The translations under genes were made by a program, and so were the position numbers. From positions 22,359,001 to 22,423,000 of the forward strand of contig JAPTYO010000008.1 of the NCBI GenBank assembly GCA_036873135.1: a stretch of 64,000 nt of DNA. Reading direction: 5' to 3'. The notes under the pieces were generated by a model. It saw only the letters and a list, made by a program, of their open reading frames with translations. It was not told the DNA's origin and ran no database searches. Every line of letters begins with the position of its first letter. The stretch's first letter is position 1. Of the stretch, positions 45,535-57,900 are shown in pieces. The stretch comes from Clarkia xantiana subsp. parviflora. Lineage: Eukaryota > Streptophyta > Magnoliopsida > Myrtales > Onagraceae.

Positions 45535-46240
45535 TCAATGCATGACCTCTTTCTGGATTGTATAACGATCCATTTTGCACATGCGTTCGCATTTCTGAAG
45601 ATAGCTCTCCATTTGACCTCTTGGAACCGGGACGACAAATGCTTGATGTTTACGCTGAACGGGCCAAAGCCTCAAATGCAACTGGTGTGTCTCTTCCATG
45701 ATGGACATAGAAATTTCTCTGGAGTCCGTTTTAATCACGATTCGGTCCCATTTTTCCTGAGCAGCAAATCTAACTGCTTCATGAACTGATGTTGCCTTAT
45801 GAAATAAACTTCGCAGGTCGTAAATCCTTCTATTTGAGCCCACCTATAACAGTTCCGCGATGGTCTCGTGCTAGCACTCTAATAGCACCTTTTCGCGATG
45901 GTCCGTCCAATGATGCATCACAATTTAACTTTATCACGTTCACCTCTTGTGGGCACTAATAATGTATGCTTTGCTCGTTAGTATCAGCAAAAACATTACT
46001 TGGAATATGCATATGGGACGACCAGAAATCTTAGTGTTGTTTGATGCACTGGCTGGCAACACGAGAAATATCTGGTTTGAATTATGCATCGCTCTGCACC
46101 GTTCCTTCTAAATGGACCAACAAGTTAAGTTGATCAAAGACCAAAAAACTTCCTTCTTGTTCTTTGAAAACCCATCCATGTTCCTCAATTCTGTGAACCA
46201 AGCTGCCAAATATTGGGGACTACCTAATGTCAGGTCTTAC
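45535..46240 (-). pseudogene. LINE 3' end with RNase H domain
   Basis: Minus strand. KLNCDASLDGPSRKGA followed by LARDHRGTVIGG (about 45860-45960) starts a plant LINE or RVT_3-type RNase H; WDRIVIKTDS and a weak C-terminus follow at 45843-45535. Upstream (45970-46240) is LINE-like linker sequence with stops. Two or more frameshifts. Only the end of the element is present. Confidence 0.65.
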
Positions 46241-46894
46241 GTTTAGGCAAGCAAGCCAAACTATTTTAGTCTAGGAGCAATGGTATAACAGTAGGATAGT
46301 AGGGGGATGGTTACTACGGAAAAAAAAACTCATGTACATGACAGGTATACTAATTACACAGCGGAATAGAGACGCATGCCAGTTCTTGCTTTCCGTAGAC
46401 CCAAGATCTTGAGGGGAGTTCACGGTCCGCCGGACGGATCCTATAGGATTCTTGTTAAGGAATCGCCTACACGGAATGGTCTCCATAGCAAAGCATCTTG
46501 TCGATTCCTCGCATGGATGGATCTCTGGGGTAATTGATCAAAGCAATTTGGCACATCCAAGCACTAGGTTCGGCCGGAACTAACACTATAGGGAGGAGTG
46601 ATTTCTTTTGTCTCAACACTTAGGAGAAGTGAGTGATTTTCTGATTAACTGATTAACCCTAAAGAAATTCTGACACTCCCTATTTATAAGAGGAGGTGGG
46701 CAAAACCCACATCTACCCTCATGTGAGATTTTGCCGACCTATTGTAAAGTGGAGGCCCAATTTTGGGCCTATCATGTTAATTGGGATTTTAGGCCTAGTC
46801 CAAAATCCCTAATGTGACATTACCCAATTACATAGGTGTTGGGCTTTTATTAAAAGAGCTCTTATTACAGTGACTCATACACCAAATGCCAACA
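46228..46894 (-). repeat. Probable LTR, minus strand
   Basis: 667 bp running on the minus strand from TGTTGGCATTTGGTGT to AAGACCTGACA, with a CTTATAAATA box at 46690-46681. It begins TG and ends CA. No partner LTR is visible, and the flanking 5-mers (CCTAA, GCTAC) do not match, so neither solo LTR nor intact element can be shown. It may be the 3' LTR of the copia remnant to its right. Confidence 0.4.
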
Positions 46895-47981
46895 GCTACC
46901 ACTCGCCGGAATGGGAGGGTGTCTGTTAATATGTTGTCGACCAACACATCAAAATTTGTTCTTAGATCCAGCCTTGCTATGGAATAGTTCATAAGAGGTT
47001 TGTCGTGCGACCGGCAGACACAATAGACATCGTGCTACTCTTCTGTTAAGAGTGTTGTAGCGTCTGTGAAACGTTGATTCCTAACCTGTTATCAACCTGT
47101 AAATATATTTGTGCCGCGATGTATCTCTGGTCTATTTTTATTCTTCATTTGCCTAGTTTCCACATAAGTATTCACAACCTTCAACTAATATCTGGTTGGT
47201 GGCCACCTAGTGAATACAAGAGTCGGAGAATTACAGGAACTTGACCATCCCCATTGCTCATACCCTTAGTCAAACTCAACTGGTTCGGAAAACGTGGTCA
47301 CTAGGCCTTTTTGTTCAACACTGCGTTCGTACGCCTGGAAGTGACCATTGAGTTTGACCTTAGATATGAGTTCTGAGTCCGTAAGGATACTCCGGGTGCT
47401 CCTTCATAAAGCACCTGAGATCAGTCACACGTTCAAGGTGAAGAAGTTTGTACCCATTTGAATCGCGAGGATTCTATCTAGCGCAACTGAGCCTGGCCCG
47501 TTGTCGAACGTGGGATGCGCAGTATGAAGTGCGCGTCGATAGCATAACCTGAACTTACATATTGTCAGGAGTGGGAAATGTCATATGCTATCGCAGATTT
47601 TAATATGGCCCAGAATGTGGTTTCCGATGAACTGAGTTCTTCACGGTGATACGCAAAACAAAGATCATGTCATGTTACCCCGAAACCAAATGATCGTTTT
47701 GCTTAACCAGGTTTATCTTTTGAAAAACACCGTGGTTCTTAGACGGTCTTGACATGGTATAGGTTCCCCCTCCGTCAAGACAACCGATCATGTGTGACGA
47801 GTCTGACCCACATTCGACATATTTTATTGGGAGGTTTTACGCTCCAACGACTAGTTTATAGACCGTAAAATCTGATGTAATTCAAACATTATGACGTCGT
47901 ATGATCATAAACTCAAATTGAAATTCTTTCATTCGAATATTACTTCAAAACTCAAAATGTTATTGACCCAATACAATCCTC
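46895..47981. other. Interval between LTR-like sequence and copia remnant
   Basis: No ORF or repeat recognised. It could be the 3' UTR or LTR of the adjoining copia element. Confidence 0.35.
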
Positions 47982-48662
47982 CTAAACCCTATGCAGTCCA
48001 AGCATTTTGACATGCTTTTTGAAAACTTCCCTGCGTAAAGGTTTGGTCAATGGGTCTGCCACCATACTCTCAGAGGATAAGTGTTCTAGTGTGATCAATT
48101 TATCTTCTACCATACTCTTCGCATAATTATATTTAACATCAATGTGTTTCGTCCTATTATGGTACTTTGGATTCTTAACTGCTTCTATCGCTACTTGACT
48201 GTCAGAGTAAATCCTCACAGGTTTACTCATGTCATCGACGTCAAGCAGAGAAGTCAAGAGTCTCTTTAGCCAGACAGCTTCCCGTGCACTCTTAGAGACT
48301 GCCACGAATTCGGATTCCATCCTGGACAGCGCGACACAGGATTGCTTCTCGCCCATCCATGAAATGACGGCATTAGCAATGATAAATAATCCTCCTGAGG
48401 TGGACTTACGATCATCCAGATCGCCACCATGTTCGGAGTCACTTAGCCAAGTCAATTCTAGCTTTATACCCTCATAGCACAGTCTGTAGTAGGCAGTACC
48501 TTTTAGGTATCGAATAATTCGTATAACGGATTTTAAATGTCGATATCCAGGGTCTGATTGGAAACGTGCTAGTAAGCCCACATCATAACAGATATCCGAA
48601 CGAGTGCATTGCATGGCGTACATCAAACTACCAACTATACCGATGTACTCTGAACTTTTCAT
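47982..48662 (-). pseudogene. Copia RNase H (second copia element)
   Basis: A 226-codon frame with IGSLMYAMQCTRSDICYDVG (RT end), WLSDSEHGGDLDDRKSTSG, RMESEFVAVS and VADPLTKPLRREVF, the full copia RNase H. It is one of the better preserved pieces here. In the WLSDSEHGGD motif, Glu stands where the family usually has Asp or Trp-Ala. It continues upstream into RT at 49078. Confidence 0.88.
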
Positions 48663-49510
48663 CTATTCTCGCTCTGCCTGGTTTTCGGGCCATCACGCTT
48701 CGACAACGCATACCCATACACGACCGGCGTATCCACATGTTTGGAATCTTGGAGATTGAACATTCTCAACAATTTGTTGATATAGATTTCTTGGGAAAGA
48801 CATAGTTTACGAGCAGCCCGATCCCTAGCAATTATAATGCCTAGGATGTACGTGGCTTCTCCCATGTCCTTCATCTCGAAAACAGATGTCAGCCAGGACT
48901 TCGATTCATTTAAATAACTCACGTCGTACGCGACAATAAGTAAGTCATCGACGTATAACGTCAAGATAACGTACTTCGACCTAGAGTTCTCAGTGTACAC
49001 GCAGGGATCTTCGTGAAGATTCATGAATCCGCTGCCAACGATTTCCTCGTGGAACCTGCGGTACCATTGCCCAGACAATTATTCAAAACCATAGATCGGA
49101 CTTTGGAGTTTACAAACTTTAGGTTCGTTTCCAGGGGTAATGAAACCCTCTGGTTGCTCCATATAGATCTCTTCCTCCTGGTTTCCGTGGAGGAATGCAG
49201 TCTTAACATCCATTTGGTGCAGCTCCAGTTCGAGGCTTGAAACCATGGCCAAAATAGCCTGGACTGTAGTGTAATGCACAGTCGGTGAGTATGTCTCATC
49301 AAAGTCTACTCCGTGGAGTTGGGTATACCCTTTCGCAACAATCGAGCTTTGTAACGCTCAACGTTTCCATCAGCAGTGAATTTCAATTTCAGAACCCACT
49401 TAGCTCATATTGCTCTGCTGTTAGCAGGCAATCAACTAACGACCACACCGAATTGGCTTTCATAGAGGCGATATCTTCCTCCATTGGTTTTCTCCATTCC
49501 TTCGCTTGAG
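48659..49510 (-). pseudogene. Copia reverse transcriptase (second copia element)
   Basis: Minus strand. The RT thumb and palm with ILTLYVDDLLIVAYD (catalytic YVDD), FEMKDMGEATYILGI and LHQMDVKTAFLHG appear in two overlapping frames (49279-49079 and 49078-48659), so at least one frameshift lies near 49080. The start of RT, WRKPMEEDIASMKANSVWSL, is at 49480-49420. Confidence 0.85.
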
Positions 49511-50470
49511 GTCCTTCCAACGCTTGTTTAACCGTTACCGGTTCCTCAACCGAAGTCAGAATGAACAATTCACCCTTCTCAATGGGATACTTCCTAGAAG
49601 AAGTTTGGTGCCTTTGAATATGTCTAGGCTCAATATTCCGATCTTGAATTTGAACTACGATACCACTAGGAACAATGCTCCCACTCGGAACAACACTCCC
49701 ACTGGGAACAAGGGCGTTGCTTGAACCTTCCCCTACAACTTTTCTTGGACGACCTCTTGGTCTCGAGATTCTACCTCCGAGATGAATTCCAAGGTTACTA
49801 GGACCAGGAACCAAGTCAGTTGTCCCACTCCAATTGTTTCCAACAGGTAGTTAAGGAATTATAAGATTATCATCCTGTGGTTCTGCAACGTAATGATCAG
49901 GTTCCACTTGATTTGCACCTGCAGTAACAGTGATATGCGTGGTTGGATTGACTCATCCCACTGGATTTATAATGAAAATATCTCCATTCTCATTTACGAT
50001 GTCGTTCACTGGTGTTGCCGCCTCAAACCTCCCACTCGATGTAAGTGGGACCTAAACATCATCATCCTATTCTAGTTCAATTAAAACTTCATTCATTTTG
50101 ATGTTACCAAGCGTTGGAAATCCCTCCTCAAGGAATGTAACGTCTCCGGACTCATGTTCGACCATGCACCATTCACCTGAGCCGCCACAAACACATATCC
50201 CTTAGAGTTCTCGGGGTATCTTATAAAGATACTTTTCAGTCCTCTAGGTTCCAATTTACCGAATTGGTTGTCGGTCTAATGCGTGTATGCTGCGCAACCA
50301 CAAGATCTCAGCCTGGTAAGATCCATGTATTTACCAGTCCACAGCTCATATGGTATCGTGTCCACCGATTCTATAGGAACAAGGTTCACTACATGAGTGG
50401 CAATCAACTACACATCAACCTAGAAGGAAATCAGAAGTTGAGCTTGTGACATCACGGTTGTTACCATGTC
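49389..50470 (-). pseudogene. Copia integrase C-terminus and linker (second copia element)
   Basis: The 141-codon frame at 49814-49389 is the linker to RT, with a GRPRKVV stretch and a PSGSIVPSG repeat. Upstream, 50105-50470, is the integrase end: LRSCGCAAYTH, FGKLEPRGLKSIFIRYPEN and SKGYVF, preceded by a TIPYELWTGKY motif. The integrase core, protease and gag are not recognisable further right, so the element is truncated near 50470. Confidence 0.8.
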
Positions 50471-52721
50471 CTTGAAGTGTTTGATTAAGATGCTATGACA
50501 ATCTGATTCGTTATACGCTTATTCGAGATCGTCGTTTAACCGACAATCCATTTCATTGCATACTCATATTCCGAGGTTTTGTCCACCTCTGTTCTTGCAT
50601 TAGGTTCTCACCCTTTGCTCTTTCACAATTCTCTATGAGAATTTGTATGAGTATAAAACCCGAAATTGGTATATCGATGTGTGTCCTATCTGTCGAAGGA
50701 ACTGCGTTGTGCGCGCGTGACACCAACTTTTAACTGTGGTGTAATCGTTTCGTTTCCAAAATTTAATTTAATCGGTTTCGCAGATGTTCGTCGTTACGAC
50801 TTATTAACTTTATGAAGTACTAACAAATAAGGAATTTAAATCGATTCGCATTCCAACTACACAATCGATGTGTTTATTCAGTTCGGTCGACCTGACACAA
50901 ATGGTGGAGTATGTTAATCATTTCGTTTTATTCGACCATTCGTCCTGGCTGAAATTTGATTCCTAAACCGTAGGTTTGGATTTTTCGTTTTGGATTGTTC
51001 CCTTTGATCGGGCCGATTAATTGATAAGTAAATTTTACTTCGAAACAAATAAAAATTACTTTATTCAATAATTCTGAATCCCAAATAACCAAAATTCAAT
51101 AACTCAAATGAGCAACGAAATATAAATGACAATGATAGAGTTCTATATCTGAAGGTCGTGTGTTCGATCCATGCTCATCGCACAGACAGTCGAGAGCTCT
51201 GAGTCATGTCGAACACCACATCTGAACAAATTCACAAGTGAATCACATCAGATGATCTGTTTTGAATAAAACCTTTTATATCTTTTATATACATGACGTA
51301 CGAGGCGTACTTGAGATGCACTTTATCAACGGTGTTTGAACCACCAGATATTGTTCAAGACCGCTGTGGTCCAGTTCTCTCCACGATATACGGAAATCAT
51401 GGATGACTTCCCTCGATGTCCTGTGGTGATTTGTGAAGTTGGTTTCCCATTTTGCATTGGTTACTGCACTTGAATAGACTCATGGTAAGTGAGCCCCATC
51501 ATCGTCAGACAACCATAAAAGGGGATACCTCTTCAATATGAGAAATATTCTTCTCCATGTTAACCTTTCATCCCGAAGGTCTCGAGCGGCTTTTCACTAG
51601 CATCCATGGAGAGAAGACCATCATGCTCAACCAAAACATTTCTAGCTTCAGCAGCCTTGCTTCCACAAAAGCGGATGCAAAGGGGACACCAAAGTTGTAA
51701 TATTGTCTGGTTACAATTGAAGTCTTCTTCAACCTCTTTGTCCAAGGTTGAAAGTATCACCACAAACGCTACCACATTCATCCGTCATCATCAAAGTCAT
51801 AGGGACTACCACATTCATTCTTAGTTGTCCTCTCTGCTTTCAGAATCGCAGAAGAGAGGAGTTTAACATATAATCATTTCATTAATGATATCACACACCA
51901 TCATGATTGCGAGGAATGTTGAATCGCACTCATTCAGCCAATTAAGTTCACACATTGATAATTATGCGACAATCAGGGAGACGATAACATTCTAAAAAAT
52001 GAATTGATACATCGGATATCTATGAGATAGAAGGCGACAAGTAATGATTCCTCAGACATATAACCAACATGACCACCAGTAAACCAATGGAAGGAGGTCG
52101 TGAAAGAGTTCACATTACCGACGTCTTCTTTCTAATAGATCGGTCTTTTAAAACGGTTTAATCGCTCTCACCAGAACAGGGAATTTTAACATACACCTGA
52201 TCTTGGCTTTCCCAATGCCACATCCAAGAAACAATCCAATCATCATGCATACAGGTCATGCGTCTAATGTTCCGAGGAACTCGTGCTAACATATATAATT
52301 CTACTACTCAAGTAAATTATCACATGCGGCTACATCCTCCACATTCATGCATACGCATCATGCGTGTCACTCCATAACAAACATGCGTATTTGGCGACTG
52401 ATTTTTTATTTTAAAAATTTGGGGCTGACTTGCAATTCATGCTAAGAATCAATCATTCGAACTTCTAGACATGGATTCTAGGCAATAACAACCATCACAT
52501 CATGTATATCCTAGTGCGCAACTCATTAATTGAAATCTAGGGCACTGCCCACAACATGCAATATCCAGCTAGCTTGACACAGTTGAGACGCAATTCTAAT
52601 CATGAAATAATATCAATTAATATAGCAATTGCAATTCAGCCCACTAAATGACTCAGTCCCAAAATCATGCATATCCGAGATCCACCCTAAACCCGTAAAA
52701 ACCCGTTGACTTTCCCTCTCA
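50471..52721. other. Interval without recognisable gene
   Basis: Some sequence may be decayed copia. At about 51130-51190 GGTCGTGTGTTCGATCC resembles a tRNA-type B box with a weak A-box-like stretch about 30 bp before it, possibly a SINE. The 73-codon minus frame at 51781-51560 has no known domain. Confidence 0.35.
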
Positions 52722-53478
52722 ACGTAATGTGAGATTACATCCGATTTTGGATGTAATGTGAGATTACATCCAACATTACGTCCAACATTACGTAGTGTTT
52801 ACTACTTTATTAATATTTACTAAATTAATTATTATTTATCCCACTTTTTTTATTTCTTTATCTCCTTTTTTTTATAAAGTCTATTTCACTTCTTTGTTTT
52901 TTTGTAATATATTCCAGTCTCTTTTATTTATACATCTACTATCGATAATTGCAACATTAGTGCAATTCTACTATAATTACACAATTGCTATATCAATATA
53001 TATATATATATTCCAACGAGTAAAAAATAGTTAAGTTTGTTTTTTTTTTTTTGCAAAATAGCTAAAGTCGGGTTTGTTTTTTTAGTAACCATCTAACCAT
53101 AAAATGAAATTCTCTCGAGTAATTTTTTTAATAGCATAGCAAGTAAGAATGAAAGTTTAACTCTAATATTTTCAAATTTGATGTTTAAATATTAAATATA
53201 AAGTTAAAGAGACCAAGTTTTTTTTTTTTCAAAATAAAGACATATTTAAATTTATCATATTAAAATATAATATATTTCTAAATAGATTAATAATATAATA
53301 ATAAGTAAATCACATTACATTGTACATTACAAACCAAACCAAACACTGTAATCTGACATTACACTCCACATTAAAGCACAACCAAATACTGTAATCTGAC
53401 ATTACACTCTACATTACATTGTTGATTACGAACCAACCCGTTGGGTCACAACATTACAAGTAATCTCACAGGTGTTGT
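52722..53478. repeat. AT-rich foldback (MITE-like) repeat
   Basis: The left end GTAATGTGAGATTACATCC and right end GTAATCTCAC are inverted; multiple TGTAATCTGACATTACA motifs occur near the right side. The interior is very AT-rich and non-coding. Sequence resembles the outer parts of 31844-33120 in inverted orientation. Exact ends and superfamily are unclear. Confidence 0.5.
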
Positions 53479-54091
53479 ATACACGCGTTCCTCCTGACAC
53501 CTGCACAAGGGGCAGTATCGAGACCATAGAGAGGGGGGGTGGTGCTTGATGAACCCTCTCAGATGCCAAAATGAGAGTTCTAGAGATATAAAGCTAGTGA
53601 GAAGTTAGAGCTCCCAAGCCAACTTGAATTATGAAATGGGTGGCCAAGTTTCCTATTTATAGGGAACCTTGGGCTCGAACCCGATTTTAAACGGTTCAAT
53701 CCCGGTTTAGTAAGAAAACGTGAACCGAGATCGGGTTTAGGCATGATTGGCAATGGGAAGACTCGTACATAGTGTAAAATACGTAAAGGTAAGCACGTCT
53801 CGTGGTGACACTCCGGACGAGTCACGGTCCGAACGCGCATATCACGTATTCGGACCGTTCTAACCCTTGGGTAAGCGTTCATAAGCTGTTAGTGGGTCTG
53901 ACGTGTTGATGAGGCTCGAATGTAAAACGAATCCCGTATCGGACGAATATCCATCATTTTCGCCCGAGTCAAGAAATGTCTTAACCCTTGCTTGACTCTA
54001 TTTTATGATAGGATAGGCGTCCGATTCTGGTTCGGGAGTTACCTCATAGTGGACTTACTGTCTGTCGGCGCGTGGGCCTCATTGCCGTGTG
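53479..54091 (-). mobile_element. Truncated 3' end of gypsy element V (element IV relative)
   Basis: 53479-53956 is most of an LTR related to 34612-35228 but missing its end at the left. It finishes at ATCCATCA like the others. 53957-53973 is the polypurine tract (minus strand CTTGACTCGGGCGAAAA). 53974-54091 matches the internal sequence next to the element IV 3' LTR. It stops exactly where the element II LTR begins, so element II probably inserted in element V. CCGTG at 54087-54091 would then be the target duplication. Confidence 0.7.
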
Positions 54092-54894
54092 ATGGATATA
54101 CGCCCAATTTGAACCCGTTGACTTCCGAACCGTTGTATTTTTATCGTCCCATTTATGATTGCGAATCGAAACTTCAACCCGGACACTTCGCGAGAACATC
54201 GACGGCTCGGACGGGGCCGAAGCGCCCGTCCGACAGAGGCGAACTCACCTAGGTGAGGTTGGGTGGCCACACCCGACCTCCCCTAGGGGAGATCGGGTTG
54301 GCCAACCCGATCTCTCCTAGGAGAGATCGGGTTGGCCAACCCCACCCTCCCTAGGAGGGGTTGGGTGTCCTCACCCAACCCCTACCCTTGGGGGTCGGAT
54401 TTCTCCCCCCCCAAGGGTCCCGGCACCCCTTTCAGACGCCCATGCTCGGTCCACTCCGCCTGCCTCATCCGAATCCTAAAGTCTTAATTATACGCTTAAA
54501 GGTTAATTAATTGTGTTTAAAGGCTAACGATGTCATTAAGCCACCTTAATGACACCGTTGCCTATAAATACCCCACCTTCACAACTCATTTGATCATCTT
54601 GGCCATTTGGACATTTTAGCTCTGACATCTCTCTAGCTTTATCTCTCTAGAAATATAGTTCTGACTTAGGCATCGGAGAGGGTTCACCAGGCACCACCCC
54701 CCCCTCCTCCGTGTCTGGTACTGCCCCTTTTGCAGGGCAAAGGGAGAGAAGAAGAGAAGGAACCAAAGGAAGAAGGAAAGGAAGAAGGACATAGGCAAAG
54801 GCAAGGCGACTCGAGAAGACCGGATCATACACATCCCCCGTAAGGAGTGAGATCAAAGCCGACACCCCGTTGACCTAGATCCCATAACTTAACA
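54092..54894 (+). repeat. 5' LTR of element II
   Basis: 803 bp from TGATGGATATACGCCC to CTTAACA. A TATAAATA box at 54563-54570 follows the short inverted repeat CATTAAGCCACCTTAATG. Four palindromic units lie at about 54247-54395. R-U5 contains a run of C (54697-54705). Confidence 0.93.
54247..54400. repeat. Palindromic tandem units in the 5' LTR (4 units)
   Basis: Units of about 35 bp with two alternating symmetry centres: CCTAGG between GAGATC arms, and TTGGCCAA between GATCGGG and CCCGATC. Because both centres are palindromic, the array can fold at many registers. The 3' LTR has seven units (63479-63715). Confidence 0.88.
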
Positions 54895-54912
54895 CTTGGC
54901 GCCGTCTGTGGG
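54895..54912 (+). other. Primer-binding site of element II
   Basis: CTTGGCGCCGTCTGTGGG directly after the 5' LTR, the best preserved of the four Tat-type sites in the window. Confidence 0.88.
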
Positions 54913-54945
54913 CTTCGGACAGAAAGCCTGGCTATTACACGAGCT

Positions 54946-57900
54946 ATGACGAACAGTAGGGTGTCCAGGCCCCAACACCCACCCGGGGGCAATGGGCGGA
55001 GAAGAGAACCCATACCCCCAGGGAGGCGGCCTGACCCTGGGAAGCATCCAATGCATCCAGAGCCCCAAGAAATACCACAACCTCCTCAGCAACAGAACAA
55101 CCAGGAGGGAGGACCTTCACGCCCAGCTGGGGCTGAGTCCTCCACAGCCTCCACCCCCCGGGCAAGAAGGACACAGAGAGCAAGAGGACAACAGGGAGTG
55201 CCTTCCCACAACACGGCACCCCCTGAGGGATACTATTATGAGGAGCAACCCCAGAGGTACCCATATGGGATGCCGGAACAAAGAGATGATAACCGCGCCT
55301 ACACAGCATATGCAAGGCCGGCATACACCCAAGGGACTTACACTGAAGCTCATGAGGAGGAGCAGATCCCGACAGAAGAGCACTACCCGCACCCTCGAGC
55401 AGGGCAGCGAGAGGAGCAAAGAAGATATTACCAGGAGCCACCCCCAGAGGGAAGGCAACAATTCGTGCCTCCTAGGCAACAGCAAAACAACAGGGCTTAC
55501 ACCCCGCTTGGGGAGGAAAGACAAGCAAGACCTCCAAGGAGGCAGGACTTCTATGAAGCACCCCAGCAGGCGTATCAAGAGTACACCTACAGTCCATACC
55601 AGCAGGGACAAGGGAACCCAGTAAGCCCAGTCTACAACTACAATGGATATCAGAGGGATTATACTCCGGCACAGGTGATGATTACCCCGGAGGAGATAGA
55701 AGCCATGATAACCCGGAAATTGAGTGAGTCAAAGAAACCCAGCCTGCATTGTCTAAGTGACAAGACAAACCACCCTTTCACAAGGGAACTGGAGATGAAC
55801 AGGGTGCCAGACTCCCTGCACACTGTGCAAATTGCAAAGTACAATGGGAAGGGAGACCCCCTAGAGCATATCCAACAGCATGAGGCCTCTCTATTCGGGA
55901 GGACAACTGATGAAAGATACAAGGCACTCCTTTTCCCAAACACCCTATCAGGGGTGGCCTCACATTGGTTCTTCAGCCTGCCCTCTGAGAGCATTCACTC
56001 ATGGGAGCAGCTAAAAGCTAAGTTTCTGCAGAGATACCTAGGGGAGAGGAAACTCCTCAAGGGAACAGGCTCCATTGATGACGTAAAACAAGAATACGAT
56101 GAAACCCTGGCCAGCTACTACACTAGGTTCAACCAGAATATTGCAGACATCCAGGGAGACATCACTGAAGGGGAGATAATCCGAGCCTTTATCAGAAACT
56201 TAGGTCGCTTTGGGTCAACATTGGCTGAAAAGATGGCCAAAAAGCCAGCAAGCACCTTGGAGGAGCTTGCAGGGAGAGTTAAAACGCATATTGACCTTGA
56301 GAGACACAGGGCAAGCAAGAAGGCCAAAATCCAGGCAGCCAAGGAGGATAATCAAAGGCCAAACAAAAGCAAGCCACCCCAGGCACCACAGCATGCAAGG
56401 CAGCAGGAGTGGCGTCCGCCACAGCAGGAGTGGCGTCCGCCACAGCAGGAGTGGCGTCCACCACAGCAAAGAAACCAAATGGGTGAACCCTTAAAGGCCA
56501 GAGAAATAAACGTCATTAAGTTCATCCCACTGAACGCCACTCCAGCCACCGTACTTAGAGAGATGCGGAACCAAAAGCTTTGGTCACCCCCTGCAAGGTG
56601 GAGAGCCCCAATGGTAGGAAATCACAAGGATAGATGGTGTGACAACCACGAGGCTTATGGTCACGACACAAATGAATGCTTTAGCTTAAAGCTAAGCATA
56701 AACAACATCGTCCAAAGGGGAGAACTGAAGCAATTCGTAGACCATGGGGGCAATAGTATGCAACTGGGGCCACCACAGAAAGACAAGGGCAAGGGAAAGG
56801 TAGACCATAACCCTCCACCCAACAAAAGAGGAGTCATCAACATGATACATGGAGGAGCAGCATCGGGTGGCCCAACTGCTAACGCAAGAGAAGTCTATGC
56901 ATCCAAGCTAAGCTCAGTGCCAAGGTGGAGAAAAAGGCCAAGAGGAGGAGAAGAAGTGAAGATCGAGTTCTCGGAGAAGGACAAGAGCCACATCGTCTTT
57001 CCACATGACGATGCTCTAGTTATTACTTTAGATATTGATAATTTTGATGTAAAGAGAATTTTGGTGGATGGGGGCAGCTCAGCTGACCTCCTAAGCCTGA
57101 GAGTGTTGGAAGAGATAGGGAAAACCAAAGCAGACATCAAACCGGTCAACTTCCCTCTAGTTGGCTTCTCAGGGGCAACAAGTTACCCCCTGGGGATGAT
57201 AACATTGCCAGTGACCATGGGCCAAGGATGGACCCAGCTGAAGGTAAATGTCAATTTCTTGGTGGTTGAAAGCCTGGGAGCCTACAATGGGATCCTAGGA
57301 AGGACAACCATAAATCCATATGAAATAGTGCCATCCACTGTTCACCAGAAGCTGAAGTACATCACGGAGAACGGAGTTGGAGAAGTCCTGGGTGATCAAC
57401 GCACTGCAAGACAATGCTATGTCAATTCAATGAGACATGGATCACACAGGACAGACACAGTTGCTGTGGTCATGGCAGGAGCCAACCAGGATAGAAGAAG
57501 GAGGGGAGGGAGACAAAGGCAAGGAAGGAGGAGGAGTGGAGTGACACTCCGTTTGAGCGGGCAGCTTTTTCAAACAGTGCCTACAAGGAAACACAGGAGC
57601 AAGGCTGTGAAGGTGACATCCATACCTTGGCAGCCAGACACCACAATAGGGAACAGAACAAGGAACTCCATCCTAAGAGGCTTCCGCTACATAGATGATA
57701 TCAAGCAAATGCCGCAGGAGTCTATATCAAGCTATTTCCAGAGATTCTTTGATTATGGTGCCAACATGGACATCACAAGGAGAGAAGCAGTCAGAGCATT
57801 CATCAGAAACGTGCATCCAAGTTCATTCGAGGCCTATGGAGGGCTCTATGAGATGGTCATGACGAGCACAATGAGAGAGCTCAAGGCGAAGCTGGACAGG

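Noticed and set aside
46228..46894. Solo LTR
   Set aside because: Flanking 5-mers CCTAA and GCTAC do not match and no partner LTR is seen, so it is reported only as a probable LTR.
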